Shown piece by piece: positions 47,776 to 59,699 of a stretch of 64,000 nucleotides of DNA. Positions within the stretch are counted from its first letter, which is position 1. Each line of letters starts with the position of its first letter. Below the pieces are notes generated by a model, which had not been told where the DNA came from, did not search any database, and worked only from the letters and a program-made list of their open reading frames with translations. The translations under genes were made by a program, and so were the position numbers. Source of the stretch: Quillaja saponaria (lineage: Eukaryota; Streptophyta; Magnoliopsida; Fabales; Quillajaceae); the NCBI GenBank assembly GCA_029379385.1, contig CM055607.1, positions 13,702,001 to 13,766,000 of the forward strand. The letters are read 5' to 3'.

Positions 47776-48193
47776 CCTACCCCTCAAATATTATGCTTTC
47801 GGTGCTGAAAGCATAATTCCTATCTCTTTTATTTCCTTTTACTTTCCTTTCCTTCTTCCTCTTTGTTTTTAGGCTACCATTGGGCTCTGCTGAGTGTACA
47901 AAGCGAAATAGCAAGGGTAAGATAAAATAGTGAATAAATAATCATTTCGGTATCTCTATTCTCCGGTTATATTCTACGGTCTATACTATATATAAAAATT
48001 ACTTAATTATAGAAAATTTTTAATTTCTTAAAATAAACTATATAAAAATTTCATTTTTTAATCTTATTCATTTTTAGTTTAACTTCTAACTTTATTATTT
48101 CACTAATTCTCTATTTTAATAGTAATAAGATTGAAATTATTATTTTTATTTATATTAATAAATTTTAATAATAATAATATCTAACTATAATTA
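47776..48193. other. AT-rich spacer before the Ty3 element
   Basis: Short pyrimidine tract at about 47817-47870, then AT-rich DNA to the LTR edge at 48194. Nothing coding is recognised. Confidence 0.4.
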
Positions 48194-49673
48194 TGTCACG
48201 ACCCAAACTAGGGTCATAACTGGTGATTAGATTAGGGTGAACATAGGCCCACCATGACCCAAACAAGCTTACAAAGGTTCTCGAAAATGAATTAAAACTG
48301 CAATAGTCCATTTAAAACCAGAATATCAAAAGTTTGTAAACTTGATAGAACAACAATAATTAGTTTACATAAGATATAATGACAAATTGGAAAATGTAAG
48401 CAATAAACCGTTATTAACAATTATTGGGTGAAAGAGTTATAACGGCAATCTTAAAACAATGTAAATAAACCATTTGTTACAACTATTTTACAAAAAAGCT
48501 CTTGTAAACAATATACATTGTCAGAACTATTAAACTGAAATACCCATATGGTACAACGAGTCAATGCCAAATGTCCCCCTAACTAGGGTGTCAAATTTGT
48601 TAATTCCTATAAAAACTGTTGAACCCGTAGGTTACGAGTCAGTGCCAAAGAAAATCCACTAATAGAGTAGACTTTCAATGGAGTTAAAAATTTGGAAATT
48701 GAACAAAAGAAAAATACCAGTATAAAAAGACCAAAATTAAAAAGACATTTGGAGGAAAAGAATAAATTATTATTTAAAAAAAAAAGATTCAATAGGAAAT
48801 ATTAGAACTATATATTTAAACTTCTCTTTACAATAAATTTGGCGTAAGAGAAATAAAAATAAAATGGAAGCTTAACCCAATAACTAACATATCAACACAA
48901 TTTTTACACCAAACAAAAATTAAAAACAAATATTAATAGATACATTATTTTGAATTTCCAGCCAATTGAATATATATAGTTTCATTTAGGATAACAAAGT
49001 GAACACCACTTGGCTAACACCATGAAAAGAAAACAAACAGTAAGTGATTATTAGAAAGTGAAAGGAAAACAAAAGAAAAAGACAAAAGCATAAAGAGTAG
49101 GTAATGGGGTTGGTTATATACCTTTAATTGATCTCACATCAATTAGTCTTTCTTGGCTTAAGTAGGAAGCCATGTTCATCCACGAGCTATGGGCTAATAG
49201 TACAAGAATTTTGGGAGGAAAGCCAATGGACTTCTGTGCATATGAAACAATGGAGAGAAAGCAGAGAAATGGAGTGGTAAAAAGTTAGGGATGGGTGTGG
49301 AGACAGGAAGACAAAAAGGAAAGCGAAAGTAAGCAAGGACACTTGGCAAAATTTTAGAGGTTTGTTGGTACAAGATAGATTTATAAGAGTTTTAAAATTA
49401 TAAAAAAGACCAATTTATTGAATACTTTATCATAATTGATACTAATAAATAAATATTTTTCTCTTCAATCTTTAATAAACTAATATGTTTTATATACGAA
49501 CATAATTATTTTGTCAATAATAATATTTGAGGTAAATAAAAAGAAAAATTATATACTTTAAAGATATTCAAATAAATTTTAAGAGCTGGCTAAAATTAAT
49601 CTAGCAAGTTTACAATCCCACCACAAGACTCGAACCCATTATTCAATCACAAGTAAAATTATGGGTCACCACA
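48194..49673 (-). mobile_element. 3' LTR of Ty3/gypsy element B
   Basis: On the element's strand it starts TGTGGTGACCCATAAT and ends GGGTCGTGACA, so it has TG...CA ends. The end distal to the internal region (48194-48650) matches the inner end of the 5' LTR at 58008-58810 in two blocks. The internal edge is fixed by the polypurine tract at 49685-49674. Length is 1480 bases. Confidence 0.8.
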
Positions 49674-49685
49674 TTCCACTCTCTT
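49674..49685 (-). other. Polypurine tract of element B
   Basis: AAGAGAGTGGAA on the minus strand sits immediately before the TG of the 3' LTR, where plus-strand DNA synthesis is primed in LTR retrotransposons. Confidence 0.75.
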
Positions 49686-52600
49686 AAGGAAATTCATCTC
49701 CTAATTTGTATAGCTCGCAAATAAGGAAAAGAAAACATTTCATCAAACAATCATAAAACAATAAGCAACTATCAAGGTACCTCACTCAACAAACAAATAG
49801 GGGCATTTTTCTCTCATATCTGCTTTTGCTTCCTAAGTCGCTCTTCTTGTGTGTGGTTACACCACAATACCTTCACTGATGCTAATTTCTTGGTGTAGAG
49901 CTTCTTCACTTGACGATCAAGAATAGCCATCGGTTTCTCCTCGTAAGTCATATCATCTCTCAACTAAATGACTTGCAACTCTAACACATGTGACAGATTT
50001 AGCAAGTATTTACGAAGCATAGAAACATGAAACACTAGATGAACTCCTACTAGATTTAGTGGAAGGGCTAAACGATAAGCAACTGTTTCAACACGTGCAA
50101 GAATCTCAAAAGGATTGATGTTCCTCGGCATTAGCTTCCTTTTCTTTTTAAATCACATTACACCCTTTGTTGACAACACACGAAAGAACACATGATTGCC
50201 GATAGAAAACTCTTAGTCATGGTGACGGTTATTGGCATAAGCCTTATGCCTACTCTGGGCTGCAAGAATATGCTCTCGAATCAAGGAAACCTTCTCAGTA
50301 GTCTCTTGCACAATCTCAGGACCTAAAGCCTTCTTTCTCCAACCTCAAACCAAGAAATAGGTGACATACCCCTCCATCCATAAAGAGCCTTGAAAGGTAC
50401 CATCTGAATACTAGCCTGATAGTTGTTGTTGTAAGCAAACTCTACTAACAGTAGGTGGCAACTCCAGTCTGCACCAAACTCCATGACACAAACACGAAGC
50501 ATGTCTTCCAATGTTTGAATAGTGCTCTCTGATTGATTGTTTGTTTGTGGATAAAATGTAGTGATAAAATGTAACTTCGTACCCATTGTTTCTTGTAACT
50601 TTTCCTAAAATCGAGATATAATTTGAGTACCATGATCATAAACTACAGAAACGAGAACACCGTGACTCGTAATGATCTTGTGAATGTAGATTTGAGCTAG
50701 CTACGAGACATTGTAAGTCATCTTCACAAGAATAAAATGTGATGACTTGGTCAACCGGTCAACTATTACCTAATCATAATCAAATCCTTTGAGGGTATGA
50801 GGTAAACTAATTGCAAAGTCCATAATAATGTGCTCCCACTTCCACTTAGGAACATTTAAAGACTGCAACTTCTCTGGTGGTTGCTGGTGCTCAGCCTTGA
50901 CCTTCTGACATGTAAGACATCTGGACACAAAATCTGCTACATCTCTCTTCAAACCATCCCACCAGTAAGTTTCTCACAAGTCATAATACATCTTAGTGGA
51001 ACTGGGATGAATGACATAAGATGACTGATGTGCTTCATTAAGAACCGTCCTACGAAGACACCATATCTGGTACATACACTAGGGAACTGAATCAAAGGAC
51101 ACCATTTACGTCAATGAAAAATTCATTGCTTTGCCCCTGAACAACACTTTCTTGATTTGTAACCAAACAAGAATCTTGATTCTGTGCTTCCTGTATCCGT
51201 TCAAGAAGAACCGGCCTTGCACGAATTTGAGCCGAGAGCACTCTTGACTCACAGATATAAAACTGAACCCCGTCATCCAACAACTTATGCATCTTTGCAA
51301 TCAAAGGTTTTCTAATCATTGCTATGCATGCTAAGCTACCCGAAAACTTCCTACTAAAAGCATCTGCAACTACATTTGCCTTTCTGGGATAATACAAAAT
51401 AGTGCAGTAATAGTTCTTCAATAACTCCATCCATCGCCTCTACCTAAGGTTCAGATTCCATTGCTGGAAGATATACTTCAAACTCTTGTGGTCGATGTAT
51501 ATCTCACACGTCTCACCATATAGGTAATGCTGTCAAATCTTCAAAGCGAAGACAAGTACTACCATTTCCAAATCATGTGTCGGGTAATTCTGCTTGTGCT
51601 GTTTCAACTGTCTAAAAGCATAAGCAATCGCCTTACCATGTTACATCAATATGCAGCCAAGTCCAATTCTGGAAGTATCACAATACACCGCTTAACTGCC
51701 TGATCCAGAAGGTAAAGGCAGTAGTCAAACAGGTCTTCAGCTTTTGAAAGCTCTACTCACAAGTGACAGTCCACTGATACTTTACATTTTTTTGAGTCAA
51801 CAGAGTTAAACGAACTACAATCCGTGAGAAATCCATAACAAAGCGACAGTAGTAGCCTACTAACCCAAGAAAACTGCGAATCTCAGTAACTGATGTCAGT
51901 CTTGGCTAGCTTTCAATTGCTTCGAACTTCTTCGGATCCACTTGAATTCTATCTTTAGACACCATGTGACCCAAGAAAGCCACATTGTCTAACCAAAATT
52001 CAAATTTCGAGAACTAAAAGTACAATTGGTGCTCTCGTAGGGTTTGCAAAAGTAATCTAAGATACTGCTCATATTCCTCCTTAGTCTTAGAATAAACTAA
52101 GATGTCGTGTATAAAAACAATTACAAACCTATCAAAGAATAGTTTGAACACATGGTTCATAAAGTCCATAAATATTATAGGTGCATTCTTGAGTCCAAAA
52201 GACATCACTAAGAACTTATAATGCCCATACTGACTCTGGAAAGTCGTCTTTGGAATGTCCTCTCGCTTGATCTTTAGCTGATGATAAGCCGACCTTAAGT
52301 CAATCTTAGAGAAACACTGGACTTTATGAAGCTGGTCAAATAAGTCATCAATTCATGGAAAAAGGGTACTTGTTACGAACTGTCATCATTTTAAGTTGCT
52401 AGTAATCTATGCATAGCCGTATAGAGCCATATTTCTTTCGAACAAACAACACTAGAGCACCCCAAGGCAAAGTGCTTAGTAGGATGAAACCCTTGTCAAA
52501 CAAATCTTGTAACTTTTCTTTTAACTCCTTAAGTTTTGTGGGAGCTATGTGGTAAGGGGTATGGTAATTGGATTGGTACCAGGAGCCAAGTTGATTAAAA

Positions 52601-54208
52601 AATCATTATCCTGATCAAGAGGCAAACTAGGTAACTCATCAAGAAACTCTCCAACAACTTAAACTTGTTCAAAACTAGGCACTGTACTTTTCGTATCTCT
52701 CATGAAAGCCAAGTATGCCTTACATCCCTTTCACACCAATGGTAGATATTAAGTTATGTGGGGCCATACTTAGATCACCTTGGAATCGGAATTCAAACTC
52801 CGCCGAAATCTTAAAGCTAACAGCCTTCTCATAACAATCTACTATGGCATGGTTAGAGGCCAACCAATCCATACCTAGTATCACATCAAAATCCCAATAT
52901 AGCAAGCTAGATCAAGTCTATAGAAACATATGGTCGCGAACAAAAACAACATAATCTCTAAACACCAAATCTTTATCCATGGATTCCCCTTATAAGTGTG
53001 GACATAACTAAGAAATACCTTAACGATTCAGGAAGCCTATTCAACTTCATAACAAAGAATGAAGACACAAAAGAATGCTTAGCACAATGATCAAACATTA
53101 TGCAAGCATTAGATGCCTGTCCTGTCATACCCTTTACGGAGGCATGACTAGTCGGAAGATTAGATAACCAAACCTCCGTAACCTTGACTTTATCAAAACT
53201 GAATACACACGACTCTTGACTAAACTAACACATAAAGACAAATTTTATAAAACAAAAGTTAAATGTAAAAGTTTGTTTACTAAAACAAATAATAATTTAC
53301 TGGAAATTTCAGCAGAGGATCCTTGCAATATGAAACTTGCCTTAAAATACAAACACATATGCTTATGTTTTTACTAAATAATAATACCAAGACAATAAGG
53401 AGCTCCGCTCCATCCACATTATAAACAAGACAATTAACTATACTATTACATTATACAAAATTAAACACCCAACAGTTCTAGTGTGGCTGCAAACTTTCTT
53501 CATTGACTTCAAGTTTGAGATCCTGGAAAAATACCTTGCTGTACTCTGACAGTAGGTCACGAACTCGGCTACACCATATATTAAACTTCTGTTACTCAAA
53601 AAAAATCCACAAGAGAGAGATGAGTCTTACAGATTCCATGAGTGGAAAACGTACCCAAAGGATATTGGCTTCACTCAACATACATTTATAATATAAGCTT
53701 AACACACGTATATAACATATAGTCAACTAATATCATAAATGTCAAAATCCTTAAATTTACACTTACACGATTACGGAAACATAAGCTTAACAAGCATAGT
53801 TCAAATAACACTTTGTATAATTTAATCAAAACAATCAAAGTAATTCAAAGCACACAAATTAAGCAATAGGCTAACCAAGTAAACTTTGCCCCACACACGA
53901 TTCCCACTGAGCAGTTTTGCACCAGCACACCAAATAGAATCATAAACAAAATTATTGAAATACAGAATCACTGAATCTCCTTCTCTGAATCCACCCACTG
54001 AGGCTGAGCACTCAATTCTTTTAAAACACTTATTAGAATCAGAATATCTCAAAACATCCTTGATGCATCAGGATTTTATTTCAGAAGTGAAAATCATTTC
54101 AAAAAGAAAGACACTTTGTTAGCCCTTATCAACAACAAACAATTTAAAACATCAACATCATTCAAATAGTCACTCATAACAATATGATTCTTATTTACCC
54201 CTATTTAA

Positions 54209-54230
54209 CATATATATATATATATATATA
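54209..54230. repeat. (AT)n microsatellite
   Basis: A pure AT/TA dinucleotide run of about 22 bases within the LTR-like insert. Confidence 0.85.
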
Positions 54231-55552
54231 AACACATCAAACAATTAAACAATCTCACTAAATCTGGCCCTACATCCCTTCAAAAACCAGTTAACTCTCA
54301 TTTTCCCACACTTTACCTACAACTAACGCACCTTTATTCACACCAATTACTGACTTTCATTAATTCCTTAACCCATAACATTAACCAACCATTATCTACT
54401 CTTGTTTAGGAACTTTTTATTCAAATTCTCACAACAACTAACTACCGAGAACTATATCTACCAAGGTTAACTTGTTCTATTACATCTAATTTCATTTAGG
54501 CATTTTATCAAAAATCATAGGGGCACTTTTATTCCTTATTTAAGAGTACATATCCTATTGTATTTGAACCAAGAAAAAAAAGCTCTACCTGTTTAAATTT
54601 TATATTACCCATCATTTAAACATTTACTTTCAAGTTGAATTAATTCTTCATGAATAATGGAAAGTTTGATTCTTGGAAGTTCAACAATAACTCAACACCA
54701 ATTTCACCATTTCCCTCCCCTTCAAATTCTAATTCTAACCTTTCATTTACAACCCATTCAATATCATATCTAACCTTTAGCAACACTAAGGAGTAACAAC
54801 TAACTAAAAGGAAAACAAGAGAATAACTTAGATTTAAGGTAGGGAGAGATTACCCTCAACTAAGGAGCTGCTGGACTTGGGTTAAGGATGGAAAATGGCA
54901 GTTGCTAACTGCTAAAAGTGAGCTAAATAACAGCTCTGCAATCCCACAAATGAAACTCTACACGGCCGAGGAAAGCTTGGAGGATCAACTACCAGAGCAA
55001 CAAGCTCATGGTTTGAAGTAGAGGAAAATAAGGCACGGTCACAAGGATACCATTTGCTGTCCTAAGGAAGCCTCATAGCAGCTAAAGCCAAGAAGGAAAC
55101 TAAATAAAGAAGAATCAAGTACAAACAAATGGAAGATATGATGTTTTCTTGGCTACAACAAGATGAAAGGGCAGAGAATTTTAAAGCAAAGATAAAGACA
55201 GTGAAAGGAACGAAGTAGGGGAAGGGAGCTATTGACCATGCAGAGTAAATATTAGAAGCAACAACCTCAAAAGAAAAACATGCAAAGCAACAAGCATAGC
55301 AGAGGGTAAATCCCTCCATTGGCCAAGCTCTTGGAAAGTTCAATAATAGGGAATTAAATGGAAGCTAAGTTGGTCATGAAGAGAAAGAGGAAAACAAACT
55401 AGAAAAGATTAGAACACAGACAATCGGTCCGAAGGGAAAAAGAAATGAGAGAAAAATAAAAAGGGAAAGTAAGTAGGAAAAGACAAAATGAAAAAAGTCC
55501 AAGTTAACTTTTTAAAACTTGTGGAGTATATTTTTCTTACCTTGTTTATATA

Positions 55553-56048
55553 TAGGGGTGTCAACGAGCCGAGCTTTGGCAAAGCTCGGCTCGGCTCGTC
55601 TCACTTTAGGTGGGCTTGAGCTCGGCTCGAGCTCGTCTCAGGCTCGCGAGCAAATATTCAAGCTTGGCTCAGCTCGTTAAGGGCTCGTGAAATTTTTTTG
55701 AAAATTCTAAAAATGTTTTGTAGGCAAGGAGAGTTGAACCCATGACCTTTTAGTAAATATTTGTGCAGATTACCACTAAACCAAGTAACAATTTGTGTTA
55801 GTTTTGTTGTATATAAATATATTTATTATAAATGTATATATAAATAATAATAAAATTTATTAAATAATATTAAACGAGCTAGCTCACGAGCCAAGCTTTG
55901 GAAAGATTGAGCTTGGCTCGTTTTACTAAACGAGCTTAAAATAAAGCTTAAGATCAGCTTGTTTAAAAAACGAGCCGAGCTTGATCCGAGCTCTTAACGA
56001 GTAGCTCACAAGCTGTTCACGAGCTAGCTCGGCTCATTGCCACCCCTA
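55553..56048. mobile_element. hAT-like MITE with 8-bp target duplication
   Basis: The ends TAGGGGTGTCAACGAGCCGA and, inverted, TAGGGGTGGCAATGAGCCGA form imperfect TIRs of about 22 bases. TTTATATA flanks both sides (55545-55552 and 56049-56056), an 8-bp target duplication as made by hAT transposases. The CAGGG/AGGGGTG-type tip also fits hAT. Both subterminal parts are packed with GAGCTCG/CGAGC words. 496 bases and no open frame. Confidence 0.88.
55730..55783 (-). promoter_or_regulatory. tRNA-like Pol III A box and B box inside the MITE
   Basis: On the minus strand TGGTTTAGTGG (55783-55773) fits the A-box consensus fully and GGTTCAACTCT (55740-55730) fits the B box except at one end base. Their spacing of about 32 bases is within the tRNA range. 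The sequence between does not fold into an evident cloverleaf by eye, so this is a tRNA or SINE relic captured by the element. Confidence 0.55.
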
Positions 56049-57987
56049 TTTATATATATAGTCACATGTCTAATTGTATTGTTTACTTATTTAATTCTTT
56101 TGTGATGGATATTGAATCTTGATATCTTTATACATATACATTAATTATTTACTTACTTGAATTTACTTGGTCATCATGTTATTTACTTTACCATAACAAA
56201 TACAAAATATTTTTAAGACTTATTATAAGATTACACAAAGATATTGAATTATAGCATGTTTAACTATACTGTTATTTAATTTATTTATTTTATAACATAA
56301 ATTTATACATTGTGTTTAAAACTTGATTTTTCGTTATCGGGTTGTGAGGGTTATAACATGTGCATCATGAGGAGTCAAAGCATATACCTTTGCCTGGCCA
56401 CGACCTTGTGATCCCTATCCTCTACCAGCTGATGCTTTGACACTTGAGCCTCTATCGCTTGATTCACTACATACCTGAGCACTGTACTGACTAGCAAAGA
56501 CAAAATAAGATGATGATAATGGCAAGCCTAATCTGGTAGCCCTTTGAGACTAATTAGCCTTAGGATAATCTCTTATTAAGTGACCCTGCTAGCCACAGTT
56601 GAAGCACGCTCCTAACTCCCTGTGGCATACATCACGATGTGGTTTACCGCAAGTCCGACACAGTAGAGAATTTGGCTTTAACCCACTAGAATTCTGAGAA
56701 GTTGGTGGTAATGCTTTGGGGCTTGATACTGTAATAGGGGCTATAGTTATGCCCCATGCCTAACCAGATGGCCCTAATGGCCTTGATATCTCGGCCTCCT
56801 CGTATACCTACCTAACCCATAACCCTGGCAGTCACCTAGTAACCTTCAAAACTAGGTCACTTCCTCTGCTCTTAGTCCGTCTGAGACTCCATCTCACTTT
56901 CCTCTAGAATACAGGCCAAATCAACTGTTGACCCAAAAGTAGTAAACAGGTGAAACCTAAGGAGTTTGAACAATGGAGCCACTAGACCCCTGACAAACCT
57001 CTTTATCTTCTTTGACTCAAGCAAACATGTTGCGGTGAAAATTGGCTCAACTTAGTGAAGTGATGTGCATACTCTGTCATTGGTATACTGGGCTCCAGTT
57101 TCAACTGTTCAAATTGGTAAACCTAGAATCCCTGACATTCTCGGGCAAGAACCTGTCTAAAAAGGTAGTGTGAAACTGTTACCAAGTCCACACAGTAGTG
57201 TCCTGAGTATCAAACCAGTATCGAGCTAACCCTTGTAACTGAAACGATGCAGCCTCATTGGCACGGTTGTCTGGGCAACAAATCACTCGCAAACTCTTCT
57301 CGACCTCCTTAATAAATAATTGTGAGTCCTCATGTTTACCAGAGTTAGAGAAAGATGGGGGCTTAAGCTTCAGGAAACTTCCAAGCCAACCATCACTTAT
57401 TGGCATCGATGCTATTGGTATCGAAGTAGTAGAAACCAGAGCTGGTGGAAGTACAACGTATTGAAGTGAGAAGCTTAGTCATCCTGTCAATGACTCTGCT
57501 AACACCCTCTGCCAAAGTAGTTAATGGCTGGTTTAAGACCGGAACCCCGACTTAAGCATCAATTGTAGCTGTAATTGGTGGAGCAGGAAGAGCTGGTAGA
57601 ACATCTTGAGGTAGAGTAACGGTCTCATCATGTGCCTTAACAACTGAGACATTTCCTCTCCCAGACAAGGTTTTACCATGATTCCTCATCATGCCACACC
57701 CTCGTTGGGCACCATGCCCTTTCATTCCATGTCCTACAAGAGGTGAATCAGAGGCCTCATTAAAAACCCTGTGGCCTCCTTCAATCGAAGCCATCGTACG
57801 AGTCCTAGGTGCCATCATCACCTAAGCACAAAAGTCAAACAAAGCAAAAAATTTGTCAATCACCTAATAAACCCTAGGAAGTCATTTATCAGAATAGCAA
57901 GAAGAGAACAAGAATAGCATGAATAACAATGATGACTCGAAGAATGAATATGAATCCTAAGCTCCACTGACAACTAAAAATGAAACC

Positions 57988-58003
57988 TAGTGCTTTGATA
58001 CCA
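57988..58003 (-). other. Primer-binding site of element B (initiator-Met tRNA type)
   Basis: TGGTATCAAAGC on the minus strand starts four bases inside the end of the 5' LTR and differs by one base from the usual initiator-methionine tRNA complement TGGTATCAGAGC. It marks the start of the internal region. Confidence 0.8.
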
Positions 58004-58007
58004 ACTT

Positions 58008-59090
58008 TGTTATGACCCAAACTGGGGCCAAGACTGGTAAATAGATCAGGGTGAATATAAGCCCACCATGACCTAAACAAGCATACAAAGTTTCTCGAAA
58101 ATGAAATAAAACTGCAATAGTCCATTTAAAACTCGGATGATCAAAAGGTTGTAAATCTGATAGAACAACATCATAATACACAAATGGTCATTCATGACCG
58201 AAAGTAGATATCTAAACAAAAACAAATCCTAGAATAAGGTTGCGATGGAGTCTAATTTATAAATATATAAATATAAACATCTAGACACAAAGTGATACAA
58301 GTATAACTAGGCCCAAGCTAAAACAAGGCAGGGCGATACAAAGAGAAACTCTATATGGACACATTCTACCAAACTCAGAATCTAAGATCAGCTATCTGAA
58401 AAGAAAAAAAAATTAAACTAACAAGGGTAAGTCACAAAGACTCTGTGAGTAGACGATACATTATACAACAAGTTAAAAAACAAGCCAAAGCACGAATACT
58501 TTATCAATAATCAGTTTACATAAGATATAATGAAAAATTTAAAAACATAAGCAAGAAACTATTATCAATAACCATTTGGTGAAAGAGTTATAATGATAAT
58601 CTTAAAACAATGTAAATAAACCATTTGTCATAACTATTATACAAAAAAGCTCCTATAAGCATTTATATTGTTAGAACTATCAAACCGAAATACCCATAAG
58701 GTACAACAAGTTAGTGCCAAATCCCCACTAACTAGAGTGTTAAATCTGTCAATTCCAATACAAAACCATTTAACCTGTAGCTTACAACGAGTCAGTACCA
58801 AATCCCTATTAACTAGGGTATTAAAGTCATTACTACATATGTTGGCCCACGTACAAGATTAGGGCATCATTCCTTAACTAGGTACCATATCCAAAATGGA
58901 TCTTTAAAATATTTGATGCCTCGATGACTATGTTCAAGAATGTAAAGTAACTAAGTGAAGTAGTGATGCATGTGGTGAATACAATGAAAATATTACACTA
59001 GGAATTATTTACTCACAGTATAAGTGAAGCTTCCAAGAATGTCGATGACCAAAAGTCACCCAATGGAAGGAGCATGAGTAATGCTTAGAG
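58008..59090 (-). mobile_element. 5' LTR of element B, inner part
   Basis: 58008-58170 and 58500-58810 match 48194-48350 and 48351-48650. The segment 58171-58499 is absent from the other LTR, so the two LTRs differ by large indels and diverge by many substitutions, which means an old insertion. The outer boundary is hidden by later insertions. Confidence 0.75.
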
Positions 59091-59640
59091 TAGATATATC
59101 CTTTAGGCTATGTGAATCATTTTTCGCCATTAGCATTGATCTAAGGCATCATTTTCAGTAATACTTAAAGTAGCCATATCTTTCTTAATGACTGCCCCCC
59201 ATATAAGTTTCAGTCTCCCTATATCATGTCTAGCATCTACCACATGCACCAAGTCACATTTTTTAACTACGACATCCATTGCTGGACATTGGAAATGTCC
59301 AAACTAATTTAGGCCATTTTCCCTCATTTTTTCCTCGATAGGTGCTACTTCTACCTTTTTACGAATCTCTTCATTTCATATTCTATCCTTCCTAGTATGT
59401 CTGATTATCCATCTCAACATTGTCATTTCGGCTACTCATATCTTATATGAATGTTGTTTCTTAGCTACACAACATTCAGTACTATATAGTATAGTCGGTC
59501 TCACTGCCGTCTTATAAAATTTTTCTTTCAACATATTTGGGATTTTTGGATCATATAAAACACCAGAAACACTTCGCCACTTCACCCACCCTGCCTTGAT
59601 CTTATGGTTCACATCATGCTCAATCGCACAATACAATTCT
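59091..59640 (-). mobile_element. RTE-type LINE fragment nested in the 5' LTR region
   Basis: The minus strand encodes an RT C-terminal segment (IKAGWVKWRSVSGVLYD, then KEKFYKTAVRPTILYSTECC), typical of plant non-LTR RT, at 59636-59436. It continues in decayed form down to the 3' tail near 59100 (the complement of GGCTATGTGAATCATTTTTC). It is 5'-truncated, as LINE insertions usually are. Confidence 0.75.
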
Positions 59641-59655
59641 TATTCACCTCTATAT

Positions 59656-59699
<44 letters not shown>

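Larger units (their letters stand above)
53240..56361 (-). repeat. LTR-like insert between gag and protease of element B
   Basis: On the minus strand it opens TGTTATAACCCTCACAACCC at 56361. 54190-56340 matches 59637-62000 (for example TCTCATTTTCC, then TGTTTAGGAACTTTTTATTC). No coding sequence. A hAT-like MITE is nested inside. The lower edge is uncertain because the adjoining 53.12-53.23 kb also occurs next to the related repeat at 43 kb. Confidence 0.65.
49674..58007 (-). mobile_element. Ty3/gypsy element B, internal region (gag-pol, decayed)
   Basis: Read from high to low coordinates. The gag N-terminus is at 57821-57552 and the gag core at 57406-57179 (KPPSFSNSGKHEDSQLFIKE). A zinc knuckle near 56640-56560 reads CFNCG, then a stop, then QGHLIRDYP. 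Protease pieces are at 53120-53030 and 52905-52720 (DFDVILGMDWLASNHAIVD). RT is at about 52400-52014, RNase H at 51430-51092 (KANVVADAFSRK), and integrase at 50952-49806 including zinc-binding, core and C-terminal parts. Order gag-PR-RT-RH-IN is the Ty3 type. Damage: stops and frameshifts throughout, the protease active-site aspartate box reads FDHCAKHSF, and the RT box reads FIHD. About 3.1 kb of LTR-like DNA (53.24-56.36 kb) lies between gag and protease. The element cannot move by itself. Confidence 0.88.
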
